Shown here: positions 1 through 5,716 of the stretch, one piece after another | How the letters are laid out: every line of letters starts with the position of its first letter | Numbering within the stretch: the stretch's first letter is position 1 | Assembly: GCA_030706265.1 (NCBI GenBank) | Contig: JAUZOX010000197.1 | Coordinates: 1 to 5,716, forward strand | Length of the DNA: 5,716 bases | Origin: Bacteroidota bacterium | GTDB taxonomy: Bacteria > Bacteroidota > Bacteroidia > Bacteroidales > Cfx3-03 | Direction of reading: 5' to 3' | Made by a program: the position numbers and the translations under genes | The notes under the pieces: generated by a model | Told to the model about the DNA's origin: nothing | What the model saw: only the letters and a program-made list of their open reading frames with translations | Database searches by the model: none

Positions 1-702
1 CGGAGCAATAAATTGATTGATAAAGCGGGTTCTTTCAACCGACGACTCCTGAAGTTTCGTTACGATTGCACCGTATATTTCGGGTTCGGTAAACTTCAAC
101 GCCAGGTCCTCCATCTCGCTTTTAATGGCATATAATCCAAGACGATGGGCAAGAGGAGCAAAAATATATAAGGTCTCAGAGGCTATCTTCAACTGTTTAT
201 CACTCCGCATCGATTCCAGGGTCCGCATATTATGAAGCCGGTCGGCCAGCTTGATCAACATCACCCGTGGATCAACCGACAGGGTCAACAACATCTTCTT
301 GAAATTCTCAGCCTGACGCGAGGGATTGCTGTTATCCGAAATTTCTTTGACCTTGGTCAATGCATCAATGATTCTGGCAATGTCCGAGCCAAATTGCTTT
401 TCGATATAATCGAGAGAATAATCGGTATCTTCGACCACATCATGCAATAAGGCACAAATGACGGCCGTCTCGCCTAAACCGATCTCAGAAACCACAATGC
501 GGGCGACTTCAAGAGGATGATAGATGTAAGGTTCCCCTGTCTTACGGCGCATGTCCTTATGGGCATCTACCGCCAAAAGAAATGCCTTGCGTATACCACG
601 GATTTCCCTGGATTGATTATCAGGATGATACACCTTTAGAAGCTTGCGGTATCTCCGCAAAATTTCTTTTCTTTCGGCTTCCTGATCAATCACATAAGTC
701 AT
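1..702 (-). CDS. RelA/SpoT-family (p)ppGpp synthetase/hydrolase, N-terminal part (3' end outside window)
   Basis: Cytoplasmic stringent-response enzyme of the long RSH family, which makes and degrades (p)ppGpp. Reading the minus strand from ATG at 702 gives 234 uninterrupted codons up to the window edge. Residues about 35-200 form the HD hydrolase domain. Key residues are visible: R53, H62 (in IYHP), the HDVVED motif (H87, D88, E91, D92), and D154 and N158 in KLADRLHNMR; these match the Mn-binding and catalytic positions known from Rel of Streptococcus, so hydrolase activity is expected. The synthetase, TGS and ACT regions would follow beyond the left edge, so whether the enzyme also synthesises cannot be judged here. 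Long RSH proteins are usually about 730-750 residues, so roughly a third is present. The start is supported by a -7 element 33 bases upstream and by no similarity further upstream. I leave the symbol blank because Bacteroidota homologues are named relA, spoT or rsh inconsistently. The family call is very secure. Confidence 0.96.
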   Translation of the reverse strand, partial: MTYVIDQEAERKEILRRYRKLLKVYHPDNQSREIRGIRKAFLLAVDAHKDMRRKTGEPYIYHPLEVARIVVSEIGLGETAVICALLHDVVEDTDYSLDYIEKQFGSDIARIIDALTKVKEISDNSNPSRQAENFKKMLLTLSVDPRVMLIKLADRLHNMRTLESMRSDKQLKIASETLYIFAPLAHRLGLYAIKSEMEDLALKFTEPEIYGAIVTKLQESSVERTRFINQFIAP

Positions 703-734
703 TTTGTGCGATATTTAGCGTAGCGCATTCTCTA

Positions 735-742
735 CAAAATTA
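735..742 (-). promoter_or_regulatory. Candidate -7 element (TAATTTTG) for the RelA/SpoT-family gene
   Basis: On the minus strand this reads TAATTTTG, an exact match to the Bacteroidota sigma-factor consensus TAnnTTTG. A TTG triplet on the same strand at 767-765 lies 22 bases upstream and could serve as the -33 element; spacings of about 17-23 are accepted for this phylum. Transcription would start near 728-731, giving an untranslated leader of just under 30 bases. The motif is short and the region AT-rich, so this remains a prediction. Confidence 0.55.
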
Positions 743-814
743 GTGATAATTTAACTAAGTTTGGCAATCATTTCGATTGAATTACTTTCAATAGCAATCG
801 CACTAAAAATTGAT

Positions 815-822
815 TATTTTTG
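815..822 (+). promoter_or_regulatory. Candidate -7 element (TATTTTTG) for the secreted T9SS protein gene
   Basis: TATTTTTG matches the Bacteroidota TAnnTTTG consensus exactly and lies 22 bases before the ATG at 845. The predicted leader would be only about 15-18 bases. No TTG is found at 17-23 bases upstream, so the -33 box is weak or absent. Its placement between the upstream TTG (761) and the ATG (845) supports 845 as the true start. Confidence 0.5.
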
Positions 823-844
823 TTGTATTCAGAAAGATTTCATA

Positions 845-3493
845 ATGAAAAAATCACTATTAGTTTTTCTCGCCCTATTAGCATGGGTTCAGGTGTTTGC
901 AACACATCAACGAGCAGGTGAAATAACATATCGGGTAGTTCCCGGAAAAGGAATTCTCACATATGAAATCACAATTGTAACTTATTCTTATTCTCCGAGT
1001 CCTGCTGACAGGGATTTTCTCACATTAGATTTCGGAGATGGGACCCAGGATACGGTATTTCGTATCAACGGCCCTGCCGGTGTTAATCCTGCCGGCACCT
1101 ACTGTAACCACCTGGGCGAAATAGTTGCTCCTGACATCAAGAAAAACATCTATATAAAAAACCATACCTATGCCGGAATGGGTGTCTTTAAAATCTCTCT
1201 TACCGACCCCAACCGTAACTATGGTATTTTGAATATTCCCAATTCGGTAGAGGTCCCCTTGTACATTGAGACGATGCTTACGATTAATCCCTTCATTGGC
1301 GCCCACAGTTCGCCTCAACTCATTTTACCACCTATCGACAACGGGTGCGTCAACAATGTATTCAGACATAACCCCGGAGCTTATGATCCCAACGGTGATT
1401 CACTATCATACAAACTTGTGGTGTGCAGAACCACCGGAGGGGTGAATATCCCCGGATATAAATATCCCAATCAGGTTGACCCTAACAATCCCGGAACCTT
1501 TACGATCGATCCCAAAACCGGCGATATTACCTGGGATAAACCCACCCTGCAAGGGGAATACAACTTTGCCTTTTTAATTGAAGAATGGCGCAACGGGGCC
1601 ATGATAAGCTATGTTACCCGCGACATGCAAGTCACGATTACCAACTGTACCAACAAAGCCCCGTCTATCGATCCTGTTCCTGACCATTGCGTGAAGGCCG
1701 GCAATTCGATCAGTTACAAAGTTAGTGCCCATGACCCTGACAATGTGAATATCACCCTCACAGCTTCGGGCGCTCCATTCTTACTACCCAATAATCCGGC
1801 CACCTTCACTCAAAATATCAAAGGGTTAAAAGACGTGACCGGCACCTTCACATGGAATACTGCATATAACCAGGTTCAGAAACGGCCTTATCAGATTTAT
1901 TATAAAGTATCCGATAATCTTACTACTCCCCTGACCGATATAAAATCGAATTTCATCACCGTAATAGCACCCCCTCCGACAAATCCTTCAGCAGTGGCAA
2001 TCGGAAGAAATATCAGGGTAAGTTGGGATAAAACAGTCTGCCCGACCGCTTCGGGCTACAACATATACAGGCGGACCGGCCATTCAGGCCTCGTCCCCGA
2101 CACCTGTACGCAGGGCGTACCTGACGGATCCGGTTATGTACTTATCGGAACGGTTCCGGACATCAATACGACCTCTTTTACGGATGATAATAAAGGGAAA
2201 GGGCTTTCGCACGGATTGACTTATTGTTATGTGATTACCGCCATCTTCCCCGATGGTGCAGAAAGCTACCCTTCTGCCGAAACTTGTGCTTCATTGGTTA
2301 AAGATCTTCCAATCATCACCAATGTCAGCATCCTGACGACCAGTTCACCGGGTAAAGTCTCGGTTGCATGGTCAAAGCCAACGCAAATCAATGCCAATGT
2401 TGCACCCGGACCTTACAAATACCTCATTTACAGATCGAATGACCTGACAGGTTCCTCATTTGCCCTGATCGATTCTACGGCAACGATCAATGATACGACC
2501 TATACGGATCTTAAAGCTCCAACGGCGGCTTCACCGGTCAGCTACCGCCTGGAATTAATCAACCTCACTCCCGGAAACCGGTTTAGCATCGGATTTTCAG
2601 AAACAGCCTCATCGGTTCGCCTGATCGTAAATCCCGGCAACAAGCAACTGACGCTGAACATGCAGTTCAATGTTCCATGGAACAACTATAAATATGTTAT
2701 TTACAGGAGAAATCCTTCGACCTCACAACTCGACTCTATCGGAGTCTCGACAACCCCGGCCTACACCGACCTGAATCTGGTCAACGGTCAGAACTATTGT
2801 TATGTTGTAAAAGCAATTGGCACTTATGGATCTTCGGGACTCATTGATCCGCTGATCAATCTTTCGCAGGAAGCCTGTGGTTCACCGTCCGAAAATGTAG
2901 TCCCCTGCCCTCCCACCCTGGCCCTTGAAACACTTTGTTCTTCCCACCAGAACAAGCTGACCTGGAATAATCCCAATTCAACCTGTCTGGATAAACAGAT
3001 CAACAAATATGTCCTGTTCTATGCCTTGCAGGATAACCAACCCTTTACCCGCATCGATTCAACGCTGAGTGCAAATGATACGGTTATTCTGAATGCGCCT
3101 AAAAACGGGATTGCCGGATGTTATGCGGTTGTTGCGGTCAACAGCAAGGGAGTCGAAAGTGCAAAAAGCAACATAGTGTGTGCGGATGTCAATGCCTGTC
3201 CTCAATATCGCCTGCCCAACGTATTCACTCCCAATGGGGATGAATACAACGATAAGTTCAGGCCCTTCCCGGGATATTCGGTCTTGAAAGTGAATATGCA
3301 TATCTTCAATCGCTGGGGCGAGATGGTATTCGAAACCACGGATCCTGAAATCAACTGGGACGGTAAGTCGAGGACCACCAAAAAAGATTGTGCATCCGGT
3401 GTTTACTTCTATACTTGCGAGGTATATGAACAGGATTCATCCGGAAAAGCACAAAAACGGATTTTAAAAGGAGCAATTGAGTTGCTCAGGTAA
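845..3493 (+). CDS. Secreted or surface modular protein with PKD/cadherin-like and Fn3-like modules and T9SS type B sorting domain
   Basis: 882-residue protein expected to cross the inner membrane by Sec and the outer membrane by T9SS. Residues 1-19 are a signal peptide (KK, hydrophobic core, cleavage likely after VFA before THQRAGE). Next comes an N-terminal module recurrent in Bacteroidota secreted proteins (THQRAGEITY), a PKD-like DFGDGT at 62-67, cadherin-like DPNGDSLSYKL at 181-191, TGDITW at 226-231 and a second HDPDN at 296-300. About four fibronectin-III-like repeats follow, roughly 378-484, 488-590, 590-685 and 688-780, with recurring YxIYRR and YCYVV strands. The C-terminal 98 residues (785-882) are a type B ('gliding motility-associated') sorting domain: LPNVFTPNGD, NRWGEMVFET (822-831), NWDG, GVYFY and a terminal LKGAIELLR. 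No catalytic domain is recognised, so an adhesin or matrix role is inference. An in-frame TTG at 761 would add 28 residues ahead of the signal peptide and is unlikely. Type B domains usually need a PorP/SprF-like partner, not encoded here. Confidence 0.93.
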   Translation: MKKSLLVFLALLAWVQVFATHQRAGEITYRVVPGKGILTYEITIVTYSYSPSPADRDFLTLDFGDGTQDTVFRINGPAGVNPAGTYCNHLGEIVAPDIKKNIYIKNHTYAGMGVFKISLTDPNRNYGILNIPNSVEVPLYIETMLTINPFIGAHSSPQLILPPIDNGCVNNVFRHNPGAYDPNGDSLSYKLVVCRTTGGVNIPGYKYPNQVDPNNPGTFTIDPKTGDITWDKPTLQGEYNFAFLIEEWRNGAMISYVTRDMQVTITNCTNKAPSIDPVPDHCVKAGNSISYKVSAHDPDNVNITLTASGAPFLLPNNPATFTQNIKGLKDVTGTFTWNTAYNQVQKRPYQIYYKVSDNLTTPLTDIKSNFITVIAPPPTNPSAVAIGRNIRVSWDKTVCPTASGYNIYRRTGHSGLVPDTCTQGVPDGSGYVLIGTVPDINTTSFTDDNKGKGLSHGLTYCYVITAIFPDGAESYPSAETCASLVKDLPIITNVSILTTSSPGKVSVAWSKPTQINANVAPGPYKYLIYRSNDLTGSSFALIDSTATINDTTYTDLKAPTAASPVSYRLELINLTPGNRFSIGFSETASSVRLIVNPGNKQLTLNMQFNVPWNNYKYVIYRRNPSTSQLDSIGVSTTPAYTDLNLVNGQNYCYVVKAIGTYGSSGLIDPLINLSQEACGSPSENVVPCPPTLALETLCSSHQNKLTWNNPNSTCLDKQINKYVLFYALQDNQPFTRIDSTLSANDTVILNAPKNGIAGCYAVVAVNSKGVESAKSNIVCADVNACPQYRLPNVFTPNGDEYNDKFRPFPGYSVLKVNMHIFNRWGEMVFETTDPEINWDGKSRTTKKDCASGVYFYTCEVYEQDSSGKAQKRILKGAIELLR

Positions 3494-3495
3494 AC

Positions 3496-3528
3496 AAAAA
3501 AAGACCGCCATAAAGACGGTCTTTTTTT
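3496..3528. terminator. Bidirectional intrinsic terminator between the secreted protein gene and gapA
   Basis: A perfect 12-bp inverted repeat: 3496-3507 (AAAAAAAGACCG) pairs with 3517-3528 (CGGTCTTTTTTT) around a 9-base loop. The GACCG/CGGTC core is the stable stem, and the seven A and seven T residues give a U-run in either direction. It starts 3 bases after the stop codon of the plus-strand gene (3491-3493) and lies 23 bases past the stop of the convergent gapA (3552-3554 on the minus strand), so one structure probably serves both transcripts. Confidence 0.92.
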
Positions 3529-3551
3529 ATTTATAGAATTGATTTTTCAGA

Positions 3552-4556
3552 TTAAGCAACAGTACTCATGTGAGCAATCAGTTGGAGCACTTTGTTTGAA
3601 TAACCCCACTCATTGTCATACCATGATACAACCTTAACAAAATTAGGATTCAGCATAATACCTGCTTCGGCATCAAAGATGGAAGTACGGGCATCGCCGA
3701 TGAAATCACTTGAAACGACAGCATCTTCGGTATAACCCAAAATACCCTTCATTTCACCTTCCGAAGCAGCCTTCATGGCAGCCTTGATTTCTTCGTATGT
3801 CGTAGCTTTTTCCAAACGGCAAGTTAAATCAACCACAGAAACATCGAGTGAAGGAATACGGAATGACATACCGGTGAGTTTACCTTTTAATGAAGGAATA
3901 ACTTTGGTAACGGCCTTAGCAGCACCTGTTGATGAAGGAATGATGTTGCCTGCAGCAGCACGGCCACCGCGCCAGTCTTTCATTGACGGAGCGTCAACGG
4001 TCTTCTGGGTTCCGGTTGTAGCATGAACCGTAGTCATTAAACCTTCAACCATACCGAAATTATCGTTCAATACTTTGGTAATAGGAGCAAGACAGTTCGT
4101 AGTACAGGAAGCATTGGATACGATTTGCTCACCCTTGTATTCTTTATGATTTACACCACATACAAACATTGGGGTATCATCCTTTGAAGGAGCTGACATT
4201 ACAACACGCTTTGCACCAGCCTCAAGGTGTGCCTGGCAAGCTTCCTTTGTCAGGAAGAATCCGGTAGATTCAACTACGTATTCTGCGCCAACTTCAGCCC
4301 AATTCAAATCGGCTGGATTTTTGCAGGCAGTAACACGGATTGCTTTACCATTTACAACCAACTTACCGTCTTTAACTTCGATATCGCCTTTAAACTGACC
4401 ATGTACTGAATCGTACTTCAGCATATAAGCTATGTAATTAACATCAATAAGGTCGTTAATGCCTACTACCTCGATGTCGTTGCGTGTTTGAGCGGCACGG
4501 AACACTAACCTTCCGATGCGACCAAATCCATTGATACCAACTTTAATTTTTGTCAT
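3552..4556 (-). CDS. gapA: Type I glyceraldehyde-3-phosphate dehydrogenase (NAD-dependent)
   Basis: Cytoplasmic glycolytic enzyme that oxidises and phosphorylates glyceraldehyde-3-phosphate to 1,3-bisphosphoglycerate with NAD+; normally a homotetramer. The 334-residue length is typical and the gene is complete. The Rossmann motif GINGFGRIGR is at residues 7-16, and D35 in GINDL is the acidic residue that binds the adenosine ribose and favours NAD over NADP. The catalytic segment SNASCTTNC holds the nucleophile C151, and H178 in TTVHATTGTQ is its partner. Phosphate-site segments follow (SSTGAAKAV at 208-216, with R233 in SFRIP), and the conserved SWYDNEWGYS is at 311-320. All key residues are intact. 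The gene stands alone, without pgk or tpi beside it in this window, and converges on the secreted-protein gene. The ATG at 4556 gives the canonical N-terminus MTKIKVGING. No Shine-Dalgarno sequence precedes it; the upstream bases are AT-rich, as usual in this phylum. Symbol gapA is used in the generic sense. Confidence 0.98.
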   Translation of the reverse strand: MTKIKVGINGFGRIGRLVFRAAQTRNDIEVVGINDLIDVNYIAYMLKYDSVHGQFKGDIEVKDGKLVVNGKAIRVTACKNPADLNWAEVGAEYVVESTGFFLTKEACQAHLEAGAKRVVMSAPSKDDTPMFVCGVNHKEYKGEQIVSNASCTTNCLAPITKVLNDNFGMVEGLMTTVHATTGTQKTVDAPSMKDWRGGRAAAGNIIPSSTGAAKAVTKVIPSLKGKLTGMSFRIPSLDVSVVDLTCRLEKATTYEEIKAAMKAASEGEMKGILGYTEDAVVSSDFIGDARTSIFDAEAGIMLNPNFVKVVSWYDNEWGYSNKVLQLIAHMSTVA

Positions 4557-4645
4557 AATTGAAAAATATTTAATAAACTGTGATCATGTAATACATAGAA
4601 ATTCAACCATCAAATCCAACAATGCCGTGCACCCTAATATATATA

Positions 4646-4675
4646 TCGCAATATTTAGATTCGCAAATACTAAGA
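4646..4675. repeat. Imperfect tandem direct repeat in the gapA leader
   Basis: Two adjacent copies, TCGCAATATTTAGA (4646-4659) and TCGCAAATACTAAGA (4661-4675), separated by one base. They share TCGCAA exactly, then align with one gap and two mismatches. On the gapA strand they read TCTTAGTATTTGCGA followed by TCTAAATATTGCGA. A roughly 15-base period is not a good fit to one DNA helical turn, so a paired protein site is uncertain; chance in AT-rich DNA is possible. Confidence 0.4.
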
Positions 4676-4721
4676 CATTCAAATTTTTAAGACCTTCAAT
4701 AATTACCTGATTTTACAAATA

Positions 4722-4729
4722 CAAATATA
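4722..4729 (-). promoter_or_regulatory. Candidate -7 element (TATATTTG) for gapA
   Basis: On the minus strand this reads TATATTTG, matching TAnnTTTG. The nearest upstream TTTG on that strand is at 4760-4757, 27 bases away, longer than the usual 17-23 spacing, so the -33 box is doubtful. If used, transcription would begin near 4715-4718 and gapA would have a leader of about 160 bases. No better match to the consensus was found nearer the gapA start; a near match with one extra spacer base lies inside the tandem repeat. Confidence 0.4.
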
Positions 4730-4916
4730 CGTATAATTTTTTTCTTTGTTAATTGGCAAACATTAAAAAGAAAACCGATTTGCGTAAATTATTCTAAACA
4801 TAAAATAGGAGGCCTTGTTTTGTTACCGCTTTTTTATCGTGCATTCCTTTCCCGAAATTCCACGGTCACAGCGATGATCCTACCCATGGCCACGTAAAAA
4901 TTCATTAATTTTTTAC

Positions 4917-4924
4917 TATTTTTG
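4917..4924 (+). promoter_or_regulatory. Candidate -7 element (TATTTTTG) for lepA, almost abutting the start codon
   Basis: TATTTTTG matches the Bacteroidota consensus TAnnTTTG and is the same octamer as the one before the secreted-protein gene. Only three bases separate it from the first ATG (4928) and six from the second (4931). With transcription starting a few bases past the final G, the mRNA would begin at or next to the start codon, so lepA would be leaderless or nearly so. No clear TTG lies at the expected -33 position. Confidence 0.55.
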
Positions 4925-4930
4925 CAAATG

Positions 4931-5716
4931 ATGAAGAATATCAGGAATTTTTGTATCATTGCTCATATCGACCACGGGAAAAGCACCCTGGCCGACCGTC
5001 TGTTAGAATATACAGGCACTGTCACGGCACGCGAACAACAGGATCAGGTGCTCGATGATATGGATATTGAGCGCGAACGCGGCATTACCATAAAGAGCCA
5101 CGCCATACAAATGGATTATATGTATGAAGGCGAAAAATTTGTTTTAAACCTCATCGATACTCCGGGGCACGTCGACTTTTCATATGAAGTATCCCGTTCA
5201 ATTGCCGCCTGCGAAGGCGCGCTCCTGATTATTGATGCCACTCAGGGCATACAGGCACAAACCATCTCGAACCTCTATCTGGCCCTGGACCATGATCTGG
5301 AAATCATCCCGATCATGAATAAAATGGACATGGATTCGGCCATGCCACTCGAAGTGGAAGACCAGATCGTGGAACTGCTGGGATGTGATCCTGATGACAT
5401 CATCAAGGCCAGTGGTCGCACCGGCATGGGGGTCGAGGAAATCCTGACCGCCATTATCAAGCGGATCCCGCCGCCGAAGGGAGATGTGAACGCACCGCTG
5501 CAGGCCCTTATCTTCGATTCGGTTTTTAATAGCTTCAGGGGTATCGTTGCTTATTTCCGTATTTTCAACGGTCAGATAAAAAAAGGCGACCTCGTCAAGT
5601 TTGTCAACACCGGAAAAGAATACAATGCCGACGAAGTGGGAATACTCCGCTTGATTCAAAAGCCCGTTGATACTTTGTATGCAGGTGATGTAGGTTACAT
5701 CATTTCAGGAATCAAA
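4931..5716 (+). CDS. lepA: Translation elongation factor 4 (LepA), N-terminal part (3' end outside window)
   Basis: Ribosome-associated translational GTPase, described as promoting back-translocation and as affecting initiation or 30S assembly. From ATG 4931 there are 262 uninterrupted codons to the window edge. The G domain shows the P-loop AHIDHGKST at 11-19, switch I with RERGITIKS (T53), DTPGHVDF at 76-83 with catalytic H80, NKMD at 130-133 for guanine specificity, and the G5-equivalent SGRTG at 161-165. The LepA-typical segment APLQALIFDSVFNSFRG (188-204) opens domain II. Full-length LepA is usually about 595-600 residues, so under half is present; domain II is incomplete, and domain III, the EF-G-V-like domain and the LepA-specific C-terminal domain lie beyond the edge. 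The start is ambiguous by one codon: ATG at 4928 is directly followed by ATG at 4931. I chose 4931 because LepA homologues begin with a residue or two before xIRNF; 4928 would add one Met. No motif residue is missing. Confidence 0.97.
   Translation, partial: MKNIRNFCIIAHIDHGKSTLADRLLEYTGTVTAREQQDQVLDDMDIERERGITIKSHAIQMDYMYEGEKFVLNLIDTPGHVDFSYEVSRSIAACEGALLIIDATQGIQAQTISNLYLALDHDLEIIPIMNKMDMDSAMPLEVEDQIVELLGCDPDDIIKASGRTGMGVEEILTAIIKRIPPPKGDVNAPLQALIFDSVFNSFRGIVAYFRIFNGQIKKGDLVKFVNTGKEYNADEVGILRLIQKPVDTLYAGDVGYIISGIK

Larger units (their letters stand above)
4557..4930. other. AT-rich intergenic region between divergent gapA and lepA
   Basis: About 370 bases without a convincing gene. The part nearest gapA (about 4557-4720) would be its transcribed leader and contains a run of five AT units at 4637-4646 and an imperfect tandem repeat at 4646-4675. 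The middle carries a candidate gapA -7 element. A visibly more GC-rich patch spans about 4807-4895 and includes AGGAGG at 4807-4812. The end adjoining lepA returns to AT-rich sequence and contains the lepA -7 element. I see no tRNA, riboswitch family that I can name, or strong terminator hairpin here. Confidence 0.7.

Noticed and set aside
232..450. Plus-strand 72-codon open frame within the RelA/SpoT-family gene
   Set aside because: It lies antisense to the highly conserved HD hydrolase domain, and its translation shows no recognisable motif.
707..727. Short inverted repeat TGCG...CGCA and doubled TAGCG upstream of the RelA/SpoT-family gene
   Set aside because: Only four paired bases around a 13-base interior; too weak to call an operator or hairpin.
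761..844. In-frame TTG at 761 as start of the secreted protein, adding 28 residues
   Set aside because: It would place extra sequence before an ideal signal peptide that begins at the ATG at 845, and a good -7 element (815-822) lies inside the extension.
1025..1318. Minus-strand open frames inside the secreted-protein gene (1025-1318, 2824-3006, 3059-3301)
   Set aside because: All overlap well-supported coding sequence on the other strand and have no recognisable domain or promoter.
3775..4026. Plus-strand open frame opposite gapA (and others at 4227-4409 and 4516-4710)
   Set aside because: These are shadows of the conserved gapA reading frame or its AT-rich leader, with no protein-like features.
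4637..4646. Run of five AT dinucleotides as a microsatellite or phase-variation tract
   Set aside because: It is short, in AT-rich non-coding DNA and not placed between promoter boxes, so there is no reason to infer phase variation.
4557..4930. Possible riboswitch or structured RNA between gapA and lepA
   Set aside because: No conserved core of a known riboswitch class and no strong terminator-like hairpin could be found by reading either strand.
5198..5659. Minus-strand 153-codon open frame opposite lepA
   Set aside because: It is antisense to the LepA GTPase domain, whose motifs are all intact; the long frame reflects codon bias of lepA.

Overview
The window looks like an ordinary chromosomal segment of a Bacteroidota bacterium. 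Three things point there: a large secreted protein ending in a type IX secretion (T9SS) type B sorting domain, -7 promoter elements of the Bacteroidota form TAnnTTTG upstream of all four genes, and gene starts without clear Shine-Dalgarno sequences. The housekeeping proteins also read like Bacteroidota homologues. A finer placement is not possible by eye; no rRNA, tRNA, phage, insertion sequence or CRISPR array is visible.

Layout: (1) 1-702, minus strand: N-terminal 234 codons of a RelA/SpoT-family (p)ppGpp enzyme with an intact hydrolase site; the rest runs off the left edge. (2) 703-844: divergent promoter region with opposed -7 elements. (3) 845-3493, plus strand: an 882-residue exported protein with a signal peptide, a Bacteroidota-type N-terminal module, PKD/cadherin-like and fibronectin-III-like modules and a T9SS type B C-terminal domain. 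(4) 3496-3528: a strong hairpin flanked by A and T runs that can terminate this gene and the convergent gapA. (5) 3552-4556, minus strand: complete NAD-type glyceraldehyde-3-phosphate dehydrogenase. (6) 4557-4930: AT-rich intergenic region with a candidate gapA promoter, a long gapA leader containing an imperfect tandem repeat, a more GC-rich patch, and a lepA promoter that almost touches the start codon. (7) 4931-5716, plus strand: first 262 codons of translation factor LepA (EF4), cut by the right edge.

The genes do not form an operon: transcription directions alternate (minus, plus, minus, plus) and each gene seems to have its own promoter. Stringent response, glycolysis and translation genes surround one surface or secreted protein that has no T9SS partner gene beside it here. 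I found no convincing new multi-gene system. The points most worth checking are the apparently leaderless lepA, the long gapA leader with its repeat, and the role of the secreted modular protein.
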